Shown here piece after piece: positions 35,990 to 44,555 of a DNA stretch of 64,000 bases (position 1 is its first letter; each line of letters opens with the position of its first letter). The position numbers and the translations under genes were made by a program. The DNA comes from CAIKMD01 sp963740675 (GTDB taxonomy: Bacteria > Pseudomonadota > Alphaproteobacteria > ATCC43930 > CGMCC-115725): positions 1 to 64,000 of the forward strand of contig CAVUFS010000013.1 in the NCBI GenBank assembly GCA_963740675.1, written 5' to 3'. Under the pieces are notes generated by a model that was not told the origin of the DNA, did not search any database, and was given only the letters and a program-made list of their open reading frames with translations.

Positions 35990-37471
35990 TCACTTCTCCG
36001 CGTGTTCGCTTTCGTCGCCGATCACATGGACGGCGAAGTGGAAGGCGGGCAGATCCTCGCCGGGATGATCGTCGGCATAGGTGAGCTGCGGGATGCGGAA
36101 ATTGTTCGGCCGCGTTTCCTGGCCTTTATAGATGCCGGGATAGAGGTCGATGTAGTGCCAGCCTGGCGCGCCGCTTGCCGGCATATAGACCGTGACGTCG
36201 CCCTGGCTGTTGAAGCCGCACGCATAGCCAACGTAATTGTCGTCATAGACGATGTGATAGATGTTCGCGGTCTCGGTCCAGCCGACGCCTTTGAGATGAA
36301 CCGTCAGCATGTCGCCGGCATGCACGTCCTGGACCCCAAGCGGCAGCGCCGAGGCTTCGAGCCAGAAGCTGCCGGCGGTTTTCTTGCCGCCATCGTCGAC
36401 AAAGATGGCATGCGCGCCGCCGAGATCGTCGGGCACCTTGATCTGGAAAGCGAGCTTGCCGCTCGCATCGGCTTTCGCCTCGGCGACCGGATGCGCACGC
36501 TCTTCCCAACCGCCGGCGACGACGCGATTGCCGGTCACCGTCGACCATTGCAATTGATAGCTCTTGCCCGGCGTGAAGCCCTGGCCGCTGATCGTTAGCG
36601 GCTGGCCGACGCTGGCGAAAGCCGGCGTCGCGACCAGCGCGCCCGGCTTCGGCAAAGTGCGCACGCTCTTCTGCGTCTGCGCTTCGACCGGCGGCGGCAG
36701 CACCGCTTCGCCGCGCGTCACCGTGAAGTTGGTCTTGAAGCGTGGCCGGTCGGGCACCGGATTCTGCTGCGGGTTCATATAGGGGAACGTGAACTCGCCA
36801 TGGATGAGCTGCAGCACATGTGTGCCGGCAGGACCGGTCGCCGGGATCGTGAAATGCGCCGAGCCATGCGTCGAGACCGATGAGATCCAGCCGGTGAAGT
36901 TGTTGTCGTAGACCAGCATCCAGCTGTTCTCGAGCTCGCGGAAGCCGATGCCTTTGATATCGAGAGTGATCGGCGTGCCCGGCGGGCCGTTCTCCGGCGT
37001 CGCCTTCATCGTCATGTCGAGATTGAAGCCCGCCTGCGTGAAGAGCTTCGTGCCCTGCTGCAGGACAATGTCATGCTGGAAGCCGAAATCGTCGGGGACA
37101 ATGAAGCTCGCCGCGAATTTGCCGGCGGCATCGGTCTTCACATGCGCGATGCGATAGCCGATCGGCGCGTAGTCGCGGCCGTGATATTCGCCGCTCGCGG
37201 CCTTCCAACTGCCTTTGACCGTACGCCAGACGAGGTCGAATTCCTGATTGGCGGGCAGGGCTTCGCCGCTCACCGTGATATTGGCGCCTTCGCTCGCATG
37301 AAGCGGTGCGACGTTGAGCTTGCCGACGAAGCCGTTCGCCGGTTGCGCCGCCGCGACCTCTGGCCCGAAATTCGTCGCCAGCGCGGCTTCGGCGCGCGAC
37401 GTGCTAAAGCTCGGCACGGCCAATAAGGCGGCGAGCAAAATGAGCGCGCGCGCTGCAGATGGCGTCGACAT
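35990..37471 (-). CDS. Exported two-module beta-sandwich-like protein
   Basis: A 493-aa secreted protein with a signal peptide (ALILLAALLAVPSFSTSRAEA). The mature part is a duplication of about 200-residue units separated by a Pro/Gln/Lys linker (LPPPVEAQTQKSVRTLPKPG). Each has an opening Ig-like strand set (ITVSGEALPANQEFDLVWRT, and again LTISGQGFTPGKSYQLQWST), an AGKFAASFIVPDDFG or SGKLAFQIKVPDDLG turn, and VYDNNFTGWI / VYDDNYVGYAC. No catalytic residues or sorting signals are obvious. Function unknown. GGNNA-like SD weak; start chosen for the signal peptide. Confidence 0.75.
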   Translation of the reverse strand: MSTPSAARALILLAALLAVPSFSTSRAEAALATNFGPEVAAAQPANGFVGKLNVAPLHASEGANITVSGEALPANQEFDLVWRTVKGSWKAASGEYHGRDYAPIGYRIAHVKTDAAGKFAASFIVPDDFGFQHDIVLQQGTKLFTQAGFNLDMTMKATPENGPPGTPITLDIKGIGFRELENSWMLVYDNNFTGWISSVSTHGSAHFTIPATGPAGTHVLQLIHGEFTFPYMNPQQNPVPDRPRFKTNFTVTRGEAVLPPPVEAQTQKSVRTLPKPGALVATPAFASVGQPLTISGQGFTPGKSYQLQWSTVTGNRVVAGGWEERAHPVAEAKADASGKLAFQIKVPDDLGGAHAIFVDDGGKKTAGSFWLEASALPLGVQDVHAGDMLTVHLKGVGWTETANIYHIVYDDNYVGYACGFNSQGDVTVYMPASGAPGWHYIDLYPGIYKGQETRPNNFRIPQLTYADDHPGEDLPAFHFAVHVIGDESEHAEK

Positions 37472-37522
37472 TGGAAATCCCCCGTTCACGATGTCGAGCG
37501 GAGTCATAGCGGCGGTGGCGGA

Positions 37523-38742
37523 TTAGAGGAAGCGGGCTACTACCTCTGCGCTGGCCGCTCCGAGTAGCACGACGATCCAGGGCGGTACCCGCCAGAAGAC
37601 AAGCAGCAGGAAAGCGGCAATGCCGATGCCGAAATCGGCGGGACGGAGGATCGCGCTCGTCCAGACCGGCGTATAAAGTGCGGCGAGCAGCAGCCCGACA
37701 ACCGCGGCGTTCACACCTTTGAGCGCAGACTGCACACCGGTGCGGCGGCGCAGCGCATCCCAATAGGGCAGCACGCCGATGAGCAGCAAGAAAGAGGGCA
37801 GGTAGATCGCGGCAAGGCAGATCAAGCCGCCGAGCCAGCCATTGGGGCCGGGTTGCATCACCGTGCCGAGATAGGCCGAGAAGGTGAAGAGCGGGCCAGG
37901 TACTGCCTGCGCCGCGCCATAGCCGGCGAGGAAGGCGTCGTTCCCGATCCAACCCGGCGGCACGACTTCTTTTTGCAAAAGCGGTAACACGACGTGCCCG
38001 CCACCGAAGACCAGCGAGCCGGAGCGATAGAAACTGTCGATCAGCTCAATCGCGTGATTGCCGGTCGCTGCGACAAGCAGCGGCAGCCCGGCGAGAAGTA
38101 TGAAGAACGCGGTGAGCGCGGCGATCGCTAGCGGCTTCGCAATGCGGATTGCGATCTCGCTATGCGAGGCTTTCGAATTCGGCGGGCAGAAAGCGCCAGC
38201 CGATGAGTGCGCCAAGGACAATCGCGCCGATCTGGCCGAACGCATCGGGTAGGGCGAGCACGAGCAACGCTGCCGCGATCGCCATGGTCGCGCGTGGGCG
38301 ATCCGGGCAAAGATTGCGGGCCATCGCCCAAACGGCTTGCGCGACGACGGCGACTGCGACGATCTTCAACCCGTGCAGCCACGCGGCATGCACGATATCG
38401 CCGAGCTGCCCGACGCCATAGCCGAAAGCGATCATCGCCAGCGCCGATGGTCCGCTGAAGCCGAGCCAGGCGGCGAAAGCGCCGGGCAGCCCGGCGCGCA
38501 GAATGCCGATGGTGATCCCGACCTGGCTGCTCGCCGGGCCTGGCAGGAATTGGCACAGCGCGATGATGTCGGTGTAGGCCGCCTCGTCGAGCCATTTCCG
38601 CTGCGCAACGAACGCGTTACGGAAATAGCCCAGATGCGCGACCGGCCCGCCGAAGCTCGTCAGCCCGAGGCGCAGGAAGGCCGCGAAGACGGAGAACCAC
38701 GAGTTCGCGATGTGACAACTCGGCGGGGACGGAAATGGGCAT
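37523..38742 (-). CDS. chrA: Chromate transporter ChrA, frameshifted at two points
   Basis: A CHR-family exporter of chromate (or sulfate). The N-terminal half reads FLRLGLTSFGGPVAHLGYFR, typical of ChrA, and continues through FLPGPASSQVGITIG. The C-terminal half carries LVFGGGHVVLPLLQKEVV and GPLFTFSAYLGTVMQPG. The halves are in different frames; deleting one base near 38162 joins EFESLA to SEIAIRIAKPLAI. A second single-base break near 38694 separates MPISVPAELSHRELVV from VFAAFLRLGL. Repaired length about 405 aa, normal for a long-chain ChrA. A two-gene split is also known in the family, but the overlap and one-base offset favour error. Confidence 0.82.
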
Positions 38743-38851
38743 CGCTGCGATGCTACTGCACGGCGCGCGACATAAACAGCGATGTGGATATTCTTACGCT
38801 CTTTGTGTCTCGGCGGATCGAAACTCGGTAAGCTCGGCGGATGAGGCACCT

Positions 38852-40714
38852 ATGACCGTCGAGCATCGTGACGATCCGTCCGTATCGGCAACTGCGCTTG
38901 CGGTGCTGCGCGAGACATTCGGCTATCCCGAGTTTCGCGGCCAGCAAGCCGAGATCATCGCGCATGTGACGGCGGGCGGTGATGCGATGGTGCTCATGCC
39001 CACGGGCGGCGGCAAGTCGCTGTGCTATCAGATTCCGGCGCTCTTGCGGCCCGGTCTCGGCATCGTTGTCTCGCCGCTGATCGCGCTCATGAAGGATCAG
39101 GTCGATGCGTTGCGCCAAGTAGGCGTACGCGCTGCCTATCTCAATTCGAGCCTCGACTTCGCCGAAGCCGCTGACGTCGAGCGTGCGATGCGGGCGGGTG
39201 ACCTCGATCTTGTCTACATCGCGCCTGAGCGGCTGGTTACACCGCGCTGTCTCGATCTCCTGGCGAAATCGCGCCCCGCGCTCTTTGCTATCGACGAGGC
39301 GCATTGCGTGTCGCAATGGGGGCACGATTTCCGGCCGGAATATCTCCAGCTCTCGGTATTGCACGAGCGTTTCCCGACAGTGCCGCGCATCGCGTTGACC
39401 GCGACCGCCGATGGTCCGACGCGCGCCGACATCATCGAGCGTTTGGGGCTCGGCCAGGCGCGCATCTTTGCGGCCGGCTTCGACCGGCCGAATATCCGCT
39501 ATCGCGTCGTTCCGAAAAACGATGCGCGCAATCAGCTTTGGGATTTTCTCGATGCCGAGCATCGCGGCGATGCCGGCATAGTCTATTGCCTCTCGCGCAA
39601 GCGGGTCGAGGACGTGGCCGCATTCTTGTGCGGCAAAGGCCGTGTGGCGTTGCCGTATCACGCGGGCCTCGATGCGGCGATGCGCGAGCGCAACCAGGAT
39701 CGCTTCCTCAAAGAGGAGGGTGTGATCGTCGTCGCGACGATCGCCTTCGGTATGGGCATCGACAAGCCCAATGTGCGCTTCGTTGCGCATCTCGATGCGC
39801 CCAAGACGCTCGAGGCCTATTACCAGGAAACCGGACGCGCGGGCCGCGACGGTCTGCCGGCGAATGCCTGGATGACCTACGGCATGGCCGACATCGTCAC
39901 GCTGCTATCGCTCATGGAAGGGACGAACCTGTCCGAGCGCCAGCGCCGCATCGAGCGGCAGAAGCTCGATGCGCTGCTCGGCTATTGCGAGACGCCGAAA
40001 TGCCGGCGACAGGTTCTGCTCGGCTATTTCGGCGAGCATGACCATCCGCCTTGCGGCAATTGCGATAATTGTCTGCGGCCGCAGCGGGTTTGGGATGGTC
40101 TGATCGCCGCACAAAAAGCCATCTCGGCGGTAGTCCGCACCGGTCAGCGTTTCGGCGCGGCCTATCTTATCGATGTGCTGCTCGGCAAGACGACCGAGCG
40201 CATCAAGAGTTTCGGACACGACCAGATCAAGACCTTCGGCGTTGGCGTCGAACTCGCCAAAAACGAATGGCACGCGGTTTTCCGCCAACTCGTGGCTCTC
40301 GGCCATCTCGCCGTCGATGTCGAAGGCCATGGCGGTCTTTATGCGCGCGATAGTGCGTCGGCTGTCTTACGCGGCGCCGTGCCGGTCACGTTTCGCGCCG
40401 ATGCCGACGAGCCTAAGCGCCGCGAGAAACGCGCACGCTCGACGACTTCGGAGTTGATCGTGGCGCCGGCCGATGAAGGGTTGTGGCAGGCGTTGCGGAC
40501 ATTGCGTCTTTCACTCGCGCGCGAACAGGGCGTTCCACCCTACGTCATCTTCCACGATGCAACGCTGATCGACATGGTGCGGCTGCGGCCGCGCGATCTC
40601 GATATGCTTGCGGAAATCCCCGGCGTCGGTGCCAGCAAGCTCAATCGCTACGGCGCAACCTTCCTTGCCGCCATCGCCGCACATGACGATGAGGCGCTGC
40701 GTAAAGTCGGCTAG
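38852..40714 (+). CDS. recQ: ATP-dependent DNA helicase RecQ
   Basis: A 620-aa 3'-5' helicase for recombination and repair. Walker A is MPTGGGKSLCYQ, the DEAH-box reads AIDEAHCVSQWGHDFRPEY, and helicase motifs IV-VI (FGMGIDKPNVRFVAHLD, YYQETGRAGRDG) follow. The RQC zinc site is CETPKCRRQVLLGYFGE...CGNCDNC, and an HRDC domain ends the protein (residues about 540-615: IVAPADEGLWQALRTLRLSL). ATG 38852 is chosen over longer in-frame candidates. Convergent with tonB. Confidence 0.95.
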   Translation: MTVEHRDDPSVSATALAVLRETFGYPEFRGQQAEIIAHVTAGGDAMVLMPTGGGKSLCYQIPALLRPGLGIVVSPLIALMKDQVDALRQVGVRAAYLNSSLDFAEAADVERAMRAGDLDLVYIAPERLVTPRCLDLLAKSRPALFAIDEAHCVSQWGHDFRPEYLQLSVLHERFPTVPRIALTATADGPTRADIIERLGLGQARIFAAGFDRPNIRYRVVPKNDARNQLWDFLDAEHRGDAGIVYCLSRKRVEDVAAFLCGKGRVALPYHAGLDAAMRERNQDRFLKEEGVIVVATIAFGMGIDKPNVRFVAHLDAPKTLEAYYQETGRAGRDGLPANAWMTYGMADIVTLLSLMEGTNLSERQRRIERQKLDALLGYCETPKCRRQVLLGYFGEHDHPPCGNCDNCLRPQRVWDGLIAAQKAISAVVRTGQRFGAAYLIDVLLGKTTERIKSFGHDQIKTFGVGVELAKNEWHAVFRQLVALGHLAVDVEGHGGLYARDSASAVLRGAVPVTFRADADEPKRREKRARSTTSELIVAPADEGLWQALRTLRLSLAREQGVPPYVIFHDATLIDMVRLRPRDLDMLAEIPGVGASKLNRYGATFLAAIAAHDDEALRKVG

Positions 40715-40716
40715 GC

Positions 40717-41526
40717 TTACTGGAACAGCCGCTCGAAATTGCTCAGCGTGTAATTGACCGGTAGGTAGAAATCGACGCTGTCGCCCGCGATGTCGTGCGG
40801 CAGTGGCGGTACCGGCGAGGCGTCCCGGATCGTGGCGATGCTCGCCTGATCGAGCAGCGATGAGCCGGTGCTCTGATCGATCCACACATGCGTCACCTTG
40901 CCGTCGCGCGCGATGGTGAAGGCGACGATGCCTTTGCCCTCCTGACGATGCGCACGGGCCTCGGCGGGATAGCGTTCCTGGCGCGCGATCCATCCTTGCA
41001 GGCGCAGCATGTAATCGTCGCTGAGCTTCGCCGAGGAGCGCAGCGCGATCGCTGCAGCGTGCGGCGCGGCGCTGTTGCGCGGCCGGTCGTCGAGGCTTTC
41101 CGATAATAATGCGGTGATCGTCGCATCGGGCTTGGACGTCGCAGCGGGGGCGGGCGGCAGGGCCGGGTTGGCGGTTGCCGGCGCGATGTGCGGTGGCTTC
41201 TCTGGCGGCGCGGGTGGTGGTGGCGTCGTGTTAGCAACAGCAACCGGCGGCGCCGATGGCGCTGCCGCCGCTTCTTGTTGTGGCGCGGGCTGTTCGGGCG
41301 CGGCCTGCGTTGGTTGGGCGGCGCGCTCGGGTGCCGTCTCGTCTGTGTGGATGAGAGTTACCGGGATAGGGCGCAGCAAAGGCTGCGGTTTCGGCTCGAT
41401 ATGCCAGGTGATAAGCAGGGCCGCGAGCACCGCGCCATGCAGCAGGCAGGACGCACCGAGCGAGCGCTGCCAGGCGCTATCGCCGAGCGTTGTCGCCGCT
41501 ATATCCCTGATCACCCTGGCCTGCAT
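40717..41526 (-). CDS. tonB: Energy-transducing TonB-family protein
   Basis: A 269-aa TonB-type protein. One N-terminal membrane helix (SCLLHGAVLAALLITW, residues about 26-41), a Pro/Ala/Gln-rich periplasmic spacer (about 55-150) and a C-terminal TonB domain (about 175-265: YPAEARAHRQEGKGIVAFTI). It energises outer-membrane receptors with the ExbB-ExbD motor, which is not in this window. A second TonB lies at 50580-51581. Each could serve a different receptor: the nikR-linked one or btuB. Confidence 0.88.
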   Translation of the reverse strand: MQARVIRDIAATTLGDSAWQRSLGASCLLHGAVLAALLITWHIEPKPQPLLRPIPVTLIHTDETAPERAAQPTQAAPEQPAPQQEAAAAPSAPPVAVANTTPPPPAPPEKPPHIAPATANPALPPAPAATSKPDATITALLSESLDDRPRNSAAPHAAAIALRSSAKLSDDYMLRLQGWIARQERYPAEARAHRQEGKGIVAFTIARDGKVTHVWIDQSTGSSLLDQASIATIRDASPVPPLPHDIAGDSVDFYLPVNYTLSNFERLFQ

Positions 41527-41572
41527 GGGCGGAGTATCCCGCCGCGAATCTTAACAACCGGCTGCGAAACTG

Positions 41573-42808
41573 TTAACGGGCCGTGCCCTGCTCCTCTTCC
41601 CAGAGCTGGTCGCGCCAGCGCAGCGCGATAAGCAAGGCGCAACTCATGCCGATGGCGCAGTAAAGCACTACGGTCGTGCCGTAGCCCCAATATTGGATCA
41701 GCGCGCCGGCGGCGAGGAGGCCGATCGGCAGCGCGTAGACCGCGAGCATGCGCACGCCCATGACGCGGCCGCGCAGGCGATCCTCGGCGGTGCGCAAGAG
41801 GATCACCGACATCGGCACCATGGCGAGGCTCTGCGCCAAGCCGGCGATCATCAGCACCACCATGCCTGTTTGTGCATTGGGCAGCAGCGGGAAGATCAGC
41901 AGCAGCGCGTACCAGGTCAGCATCGAGCCGACCATTAGCCGCGCCATGCCCCAGGATCGCCCGCCGAAAGTCAGCACGAGCGAGCCGACGAGGCTGCCAC
42001 AGGCGAAGCTGGCGATGAGGAAGCCGAGGCCTTGCTGATCGATGCGATAAATCTCGCGCGCGACATAGGGCAGCAGCCCTTGCGATAAAGGAAAGGCGGT
42101 GAGATTGACGAGCACCGCCAGCGCCATCGCCGAGACAGCGACCGGCGTGTTCCACACATAGCGGAAGCCCTCGCCGAGATCGCGCAGCGGTGTGAAAGCG
42201 TGCGTCACCTCGCGCTTCGGGCTGCGATAGACGCCGAGCGTCAGGCAGAAGCTCATTGCGTAGAGCGTGGCGATGACGACATAGGCATAGCCCATGCCGA
42301 GCAGGGCGATGAGACCGGCGCCGGCGAGCGAGCCGGCGATACGCGCGCTGTCCATTGTCGTGCGCATGACGCTGGCGGCGCTGACCAGCACCGATGGCGG
42401 CATCGACGCGCCGACCAGCGCGTTGCGCATGACGAGATCGGAAGAGCGCACCAGCCCCATGCAGCCGGCGACGATCAGGATATAGCTCGGGCGGATGATG
42501 CCGGTGAAGGCCAGCGTCATGATCGTCACGGCGAAGACGAAATACCCAGCGCGCATGATGCAGAGCAGGTTGCGATGACCGATGCGATCGCCTATCACGC
42601 CGAAGAGCGGCGACAGCAGCGTGCCGAGATATTGCAGCGAGCCGTAGACCGTGAGCAGCAGCACCGAGCCTGTCTCGACGATGATGTACCAGCTCAGAAT
42701 GATGCCTTCCATCTCGCCCGCCCAGGAGGTGAGGAGATCGGCCGGCCACTGAAAGCGAAAGCTGCGGAGCGCGAAAGGGCTCAGCGCGTGAGTCAAACCG
42801 CTTATCAT
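41573..42808 (-). CDS. MFS transporter (MFS_3/EntS-like)
   Basis: A 411-aa, 12-helix carrier. The start (MISGLTHALSPFALRSFRFQ) and SPLFGVIGDRIGHRNLLCIM (cytoplasmic loop motif, GDRIGHR) are typical of the enterobactin-exporter-like and macrolide-efflux MFS_3 group. It lies among iron/metal-uptake genes, so siderophore or metallophore export is possible, but substrate is unknown. Forty-six bases separate it from the tonB gene. Confidence 0.82.
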   Translation of the reverse strand: MISGLTHALSPFALRSFRFQWPADLLTSWAGEMEGIILSWYIIVETGSVLLLTVYGSLQYLGTLLSPLFGVIGDRIGHRNLLCIMRAGYFVFAVTIMTLAFTGIIRPSYILIVAGCMGLVRSSDLVMRNALVGASMPPSVLVSAASVMRTTMDSARIAGSLAGAGLIALLGMGYAYVVIATLYAMSFCLTLGVYRSPKREVTHAFTPLRDLGEGFRYVWNTPVAVSAMALAVLVNLTAFPLSQGLLPYVAREIYRIDQQGLGFLIASFACGSLVGSLVLTFGGRSWGMARLMVGSMLTWYALLLIFPLLPNAQTGMVVLMIAGLAQSLAMVPMSVILLRTAEDRLRGRVMGVRMLAVYALPIGLLAAGALIQYWGYGTTVVLYCAIGMSCALLIALRWRDQLWEEEQGTAR

Positions 42809-42854
42809 CTGTTTACTGCGGTGACCTCGCGCCAGGCCGCTTCCGCATCCTCCG

Positions 42855-43916
42855 TTAAAACTGCGTCGCTTTGTTCACGACCGGCCCGGTCAGCGCTTCG
42901 AAGCGCTTACGCAGCGCCGCGGGTCGCGAGCCGTCGCCGAGGAAGTCGCGATAGTTGTTGGCGAATTGCGCGCTCGTTAGCGGCGGAAGCCCTGCCGGCG
43001 CCGGCATGTCCTTGCGCGGTGAATAGAGCGCCGGAAAGCGTGCCTGCTGTTCCTTGCTCAACATCCAGGTGAGATAGAGCTTGGCCGCGTTGGGATGCGG
43101 CGCGTTCTTCAGGATGCCGCCGGCCGTGAAGAAGACTGGGATCTTGTCTTTCGCCGGCAGCGCAATCTTGAGATTGCCGTCCGGTGTTGGGCCGTTGGTT
43201 TGCGAGCCGTTGGTCATATCGAAGCTCAGCGGGTGCGTGCCCTTTTTCACCTGCAACGCGACATCGCGATGGCCTTGGATGAAGTAAGGCTGGTTCGCCA
43301 TGTATTTCTTCATATAGTCCCAGCCGTAGCGCTGGGTGATGAGATAGAAATCGTACAGCGTGGCATCGTCATCGGTCGGATACGCGGTGACCATTTGGCC
43401 GCGGAATTGCGCTTTGAGGAAATCGAGCGCCGATTTGGGCGCGTCGGCGGCCTGCACCTTGTCAGGGTTGTAGCCGTAGAACAGTGGGATCGCGTTCACC
43501 GCCGCCCAGGCGCCGTTCTTATCTTTCATCGACGGCAACACCTGATCGAAGCCGTCGGCTTTGTAGTGCAGCAACGCGCCGGCCTTGTCCCAACGCGAAT
43601 AGTCCTGGATGGTCTGGAACTGGACGTAATCGGTGGTGACCTTCTTGTCCTTGAGCTGTTGATCGATCTCGAGATCGAGCACATTGCTGAAACCGCCCTT
43701 GGCCGTGACGGTGATGCCGGGGAAGCGCTTCTGGAACACATCTGCGGCGCCTTTGGCCGCCGATGGGCCGGAGCCGGTGTAGATCGTCAGCGCGCCTTCC
43801 TGCTTAGCCTTCTCGTAAAGCTGATCGATGCTCTCGGCCCGCGCCGCCAACGGCGCGAGGACGACCGACATCAGCAATAAAGTGGAAAGACGGAATCCCC
43901 GTGTCCGGTACCACAT
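42855..43916 (-). CDS. Extracellular solute-binding protein (Fe/putrescine/2-aminoethylphosphonate type)
   Basis: A 353-aa exported protein with a signal peptide (LLLMSVVLAPLAARA). The core resembles the AfuA/FbpA and PotD group: LTIYTGSGPSAAKGAADVFQKRFPGI and VNAIPLFYGYNPDKVQ. LSFDMTNGSQTNG and YLTWMLSKEQQ follow. Family members bind Fe(III), thiamine or polyamines. GGGGGGAAG precedes ATG 43916. No membrane genes are adjacent. Ligand uncertain; it sits beside nikR and a metal receptor. Confidence 0.82.
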   Translation of the reverse strand: MWYRTRGFRLSTLLLMSVVLAPLAARAESIDQLYEKAKQEGALTIYTGSGPSAAKGAADVFQKRFPGITVTAKGGFSNVLDLEIDQQLKDKKVTTDYVQFQTIQDYSRWDKAGALLHYKADGFDQVLPSMKDKNGAWAAVNAIPLFYGYNPDKVQAADAPKSALDFLKAQFRGQMVTAYPTDDDATLYDFYLITQRYGWDYMKKYMANQPYFIQGHRDVALQVKKGTHPLSFDMTNGSQTNGPTPDGNLKIALPAKDKIPVFFTAGGILKNAPHPNAAKLYLTWMLSKEQQARFPALYSPRKDMPAPAGLPPLTSAQFANNYRDFLGDGSRPAALRKRFEALTGPVVNKATQF

Positions 43917-43993
43917 GCTTCCCCCCTTTTGAGCCGGCGGCTCGTTTTCGTTGTCGGTGCCCAGCATAGCATGCCGGGCCGCCGCAATCCCGC

Positions 43994-44471
43994 CTAACCC
44001 GCGTTCTTCACATGGAGGTGAGAGTGGCGGTGGCTCGGATCGCCGTCATGGCTGTGTTTGTGTTGATCGATCTTCACCGGCACGGTGACCAGCTTGCCGT
44101 AGCGCACGCCGCGCTCGGCGATGACATGATCGGCGAGATGCTGCACATCGGCAGTCTTGCCGCGCAGCACGGCGACCTCCATGCAGCTATCGTGATCGAG
44201 ATGGACATGCATCGCGGTCAAGCGACAGATCGTGATGCTGGTGGAACGACCGGGTCAGGCGCTTCGACAGTTCGCGCGCTTCGTGGTCGTAGACATAGAC
44301 GAGGGCCGCGATGCAATCCTGCGCTTCACCGGCGCCTTCATTCGCTTGCCGGATACCGGCGCGCGCAAGATCGCGGATCGCCTCGGAGCGGTTCTGATAG
44401 CCGCGGGCTTTCATCAGCCGGTCGATTTCTTTCATCAGCTCGTTGTCGAGAGAGATCGTGATGCGTTCCAT
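43994..44471 (-). CDS. nikR: Nickel-responsive regulator NikR, frameshifted
   Basis: NikR is a ribbon-helix-helix repressor that binds Ni(II) and closes nickel uptake genes. The N-terminal DNA-binding part is MERITISLDNELMKEIDRLM, and the nickel site motifs HQHHD and MHVHLDHDSC (His, His, His and Cys) are intact in the C-terminal ACT-like domain. The frame breaks near 44219 after HQHHDLS; deleting one base restores LTAMHVHLDHDSC. The repaired protein is about 158 aa, longer than the usual ~133-150, because of a His-rich tail (DQHKHSHDGDPSHRHSHLH). SD GGAGCACC. Divergent from the receptor gene. Confidence 0.93.
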
Positions 44472-44489
44472 AGGTGCTCCGATTCGAGA

Positions 44490-44517
44490 GTATGACATTA
44501 TCTTATAGACTTCATAC
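44490..44517. promoter_or_regulatory. NikR operator (GTATGA-N16-TCATAC)
   Basis: GTATGA at 44490-44495 and TCATAC at 44512-44517, exactly 16 bases apart, reproduce the established NikR consensus of enterobacteria with no mismatch. The site lies 18 bp upstream of the nikR start and 38 bp upstream of the TonB-receptor ATG, so one dimer-of-dimers could repress both promoters when nickel is plentiful. A -35-like TATGAC (44491-44496) and -10-like CATACT (44513-44518) overlap it, which would fit repression by occlusion, but promoters are not proven. Confidence 0.92.
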
Positions 44518-44555
44518 TAACGCCCTTCTAGCGTGCCGCGCGTCGAGGGAGGATA

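Noticed and set aside
35300..36598. A 432-codon plus-strand frame antisense to the ABC-F and secreted-protein genes
   Set aside because: Composition is that of an antisense shadow, and both underlying minus-strand genes have recognised motifs or a signal peptide.
38160..38245. chrA as two genes (short-chain pair)
   Set aside because: Such pairs exist, but the second half has no SD or plausible start at the junction and a one-base removal joins the halves; error is simpler.
41511..42749. A 412-codon open frame on the same strand as the MFS gene at 41573-42808, in another phase
   Set aside because: Arg/Asp/His-rich, no SD, and fully inside the MFS gene; a phase shadow of GC-rich coding DNA.
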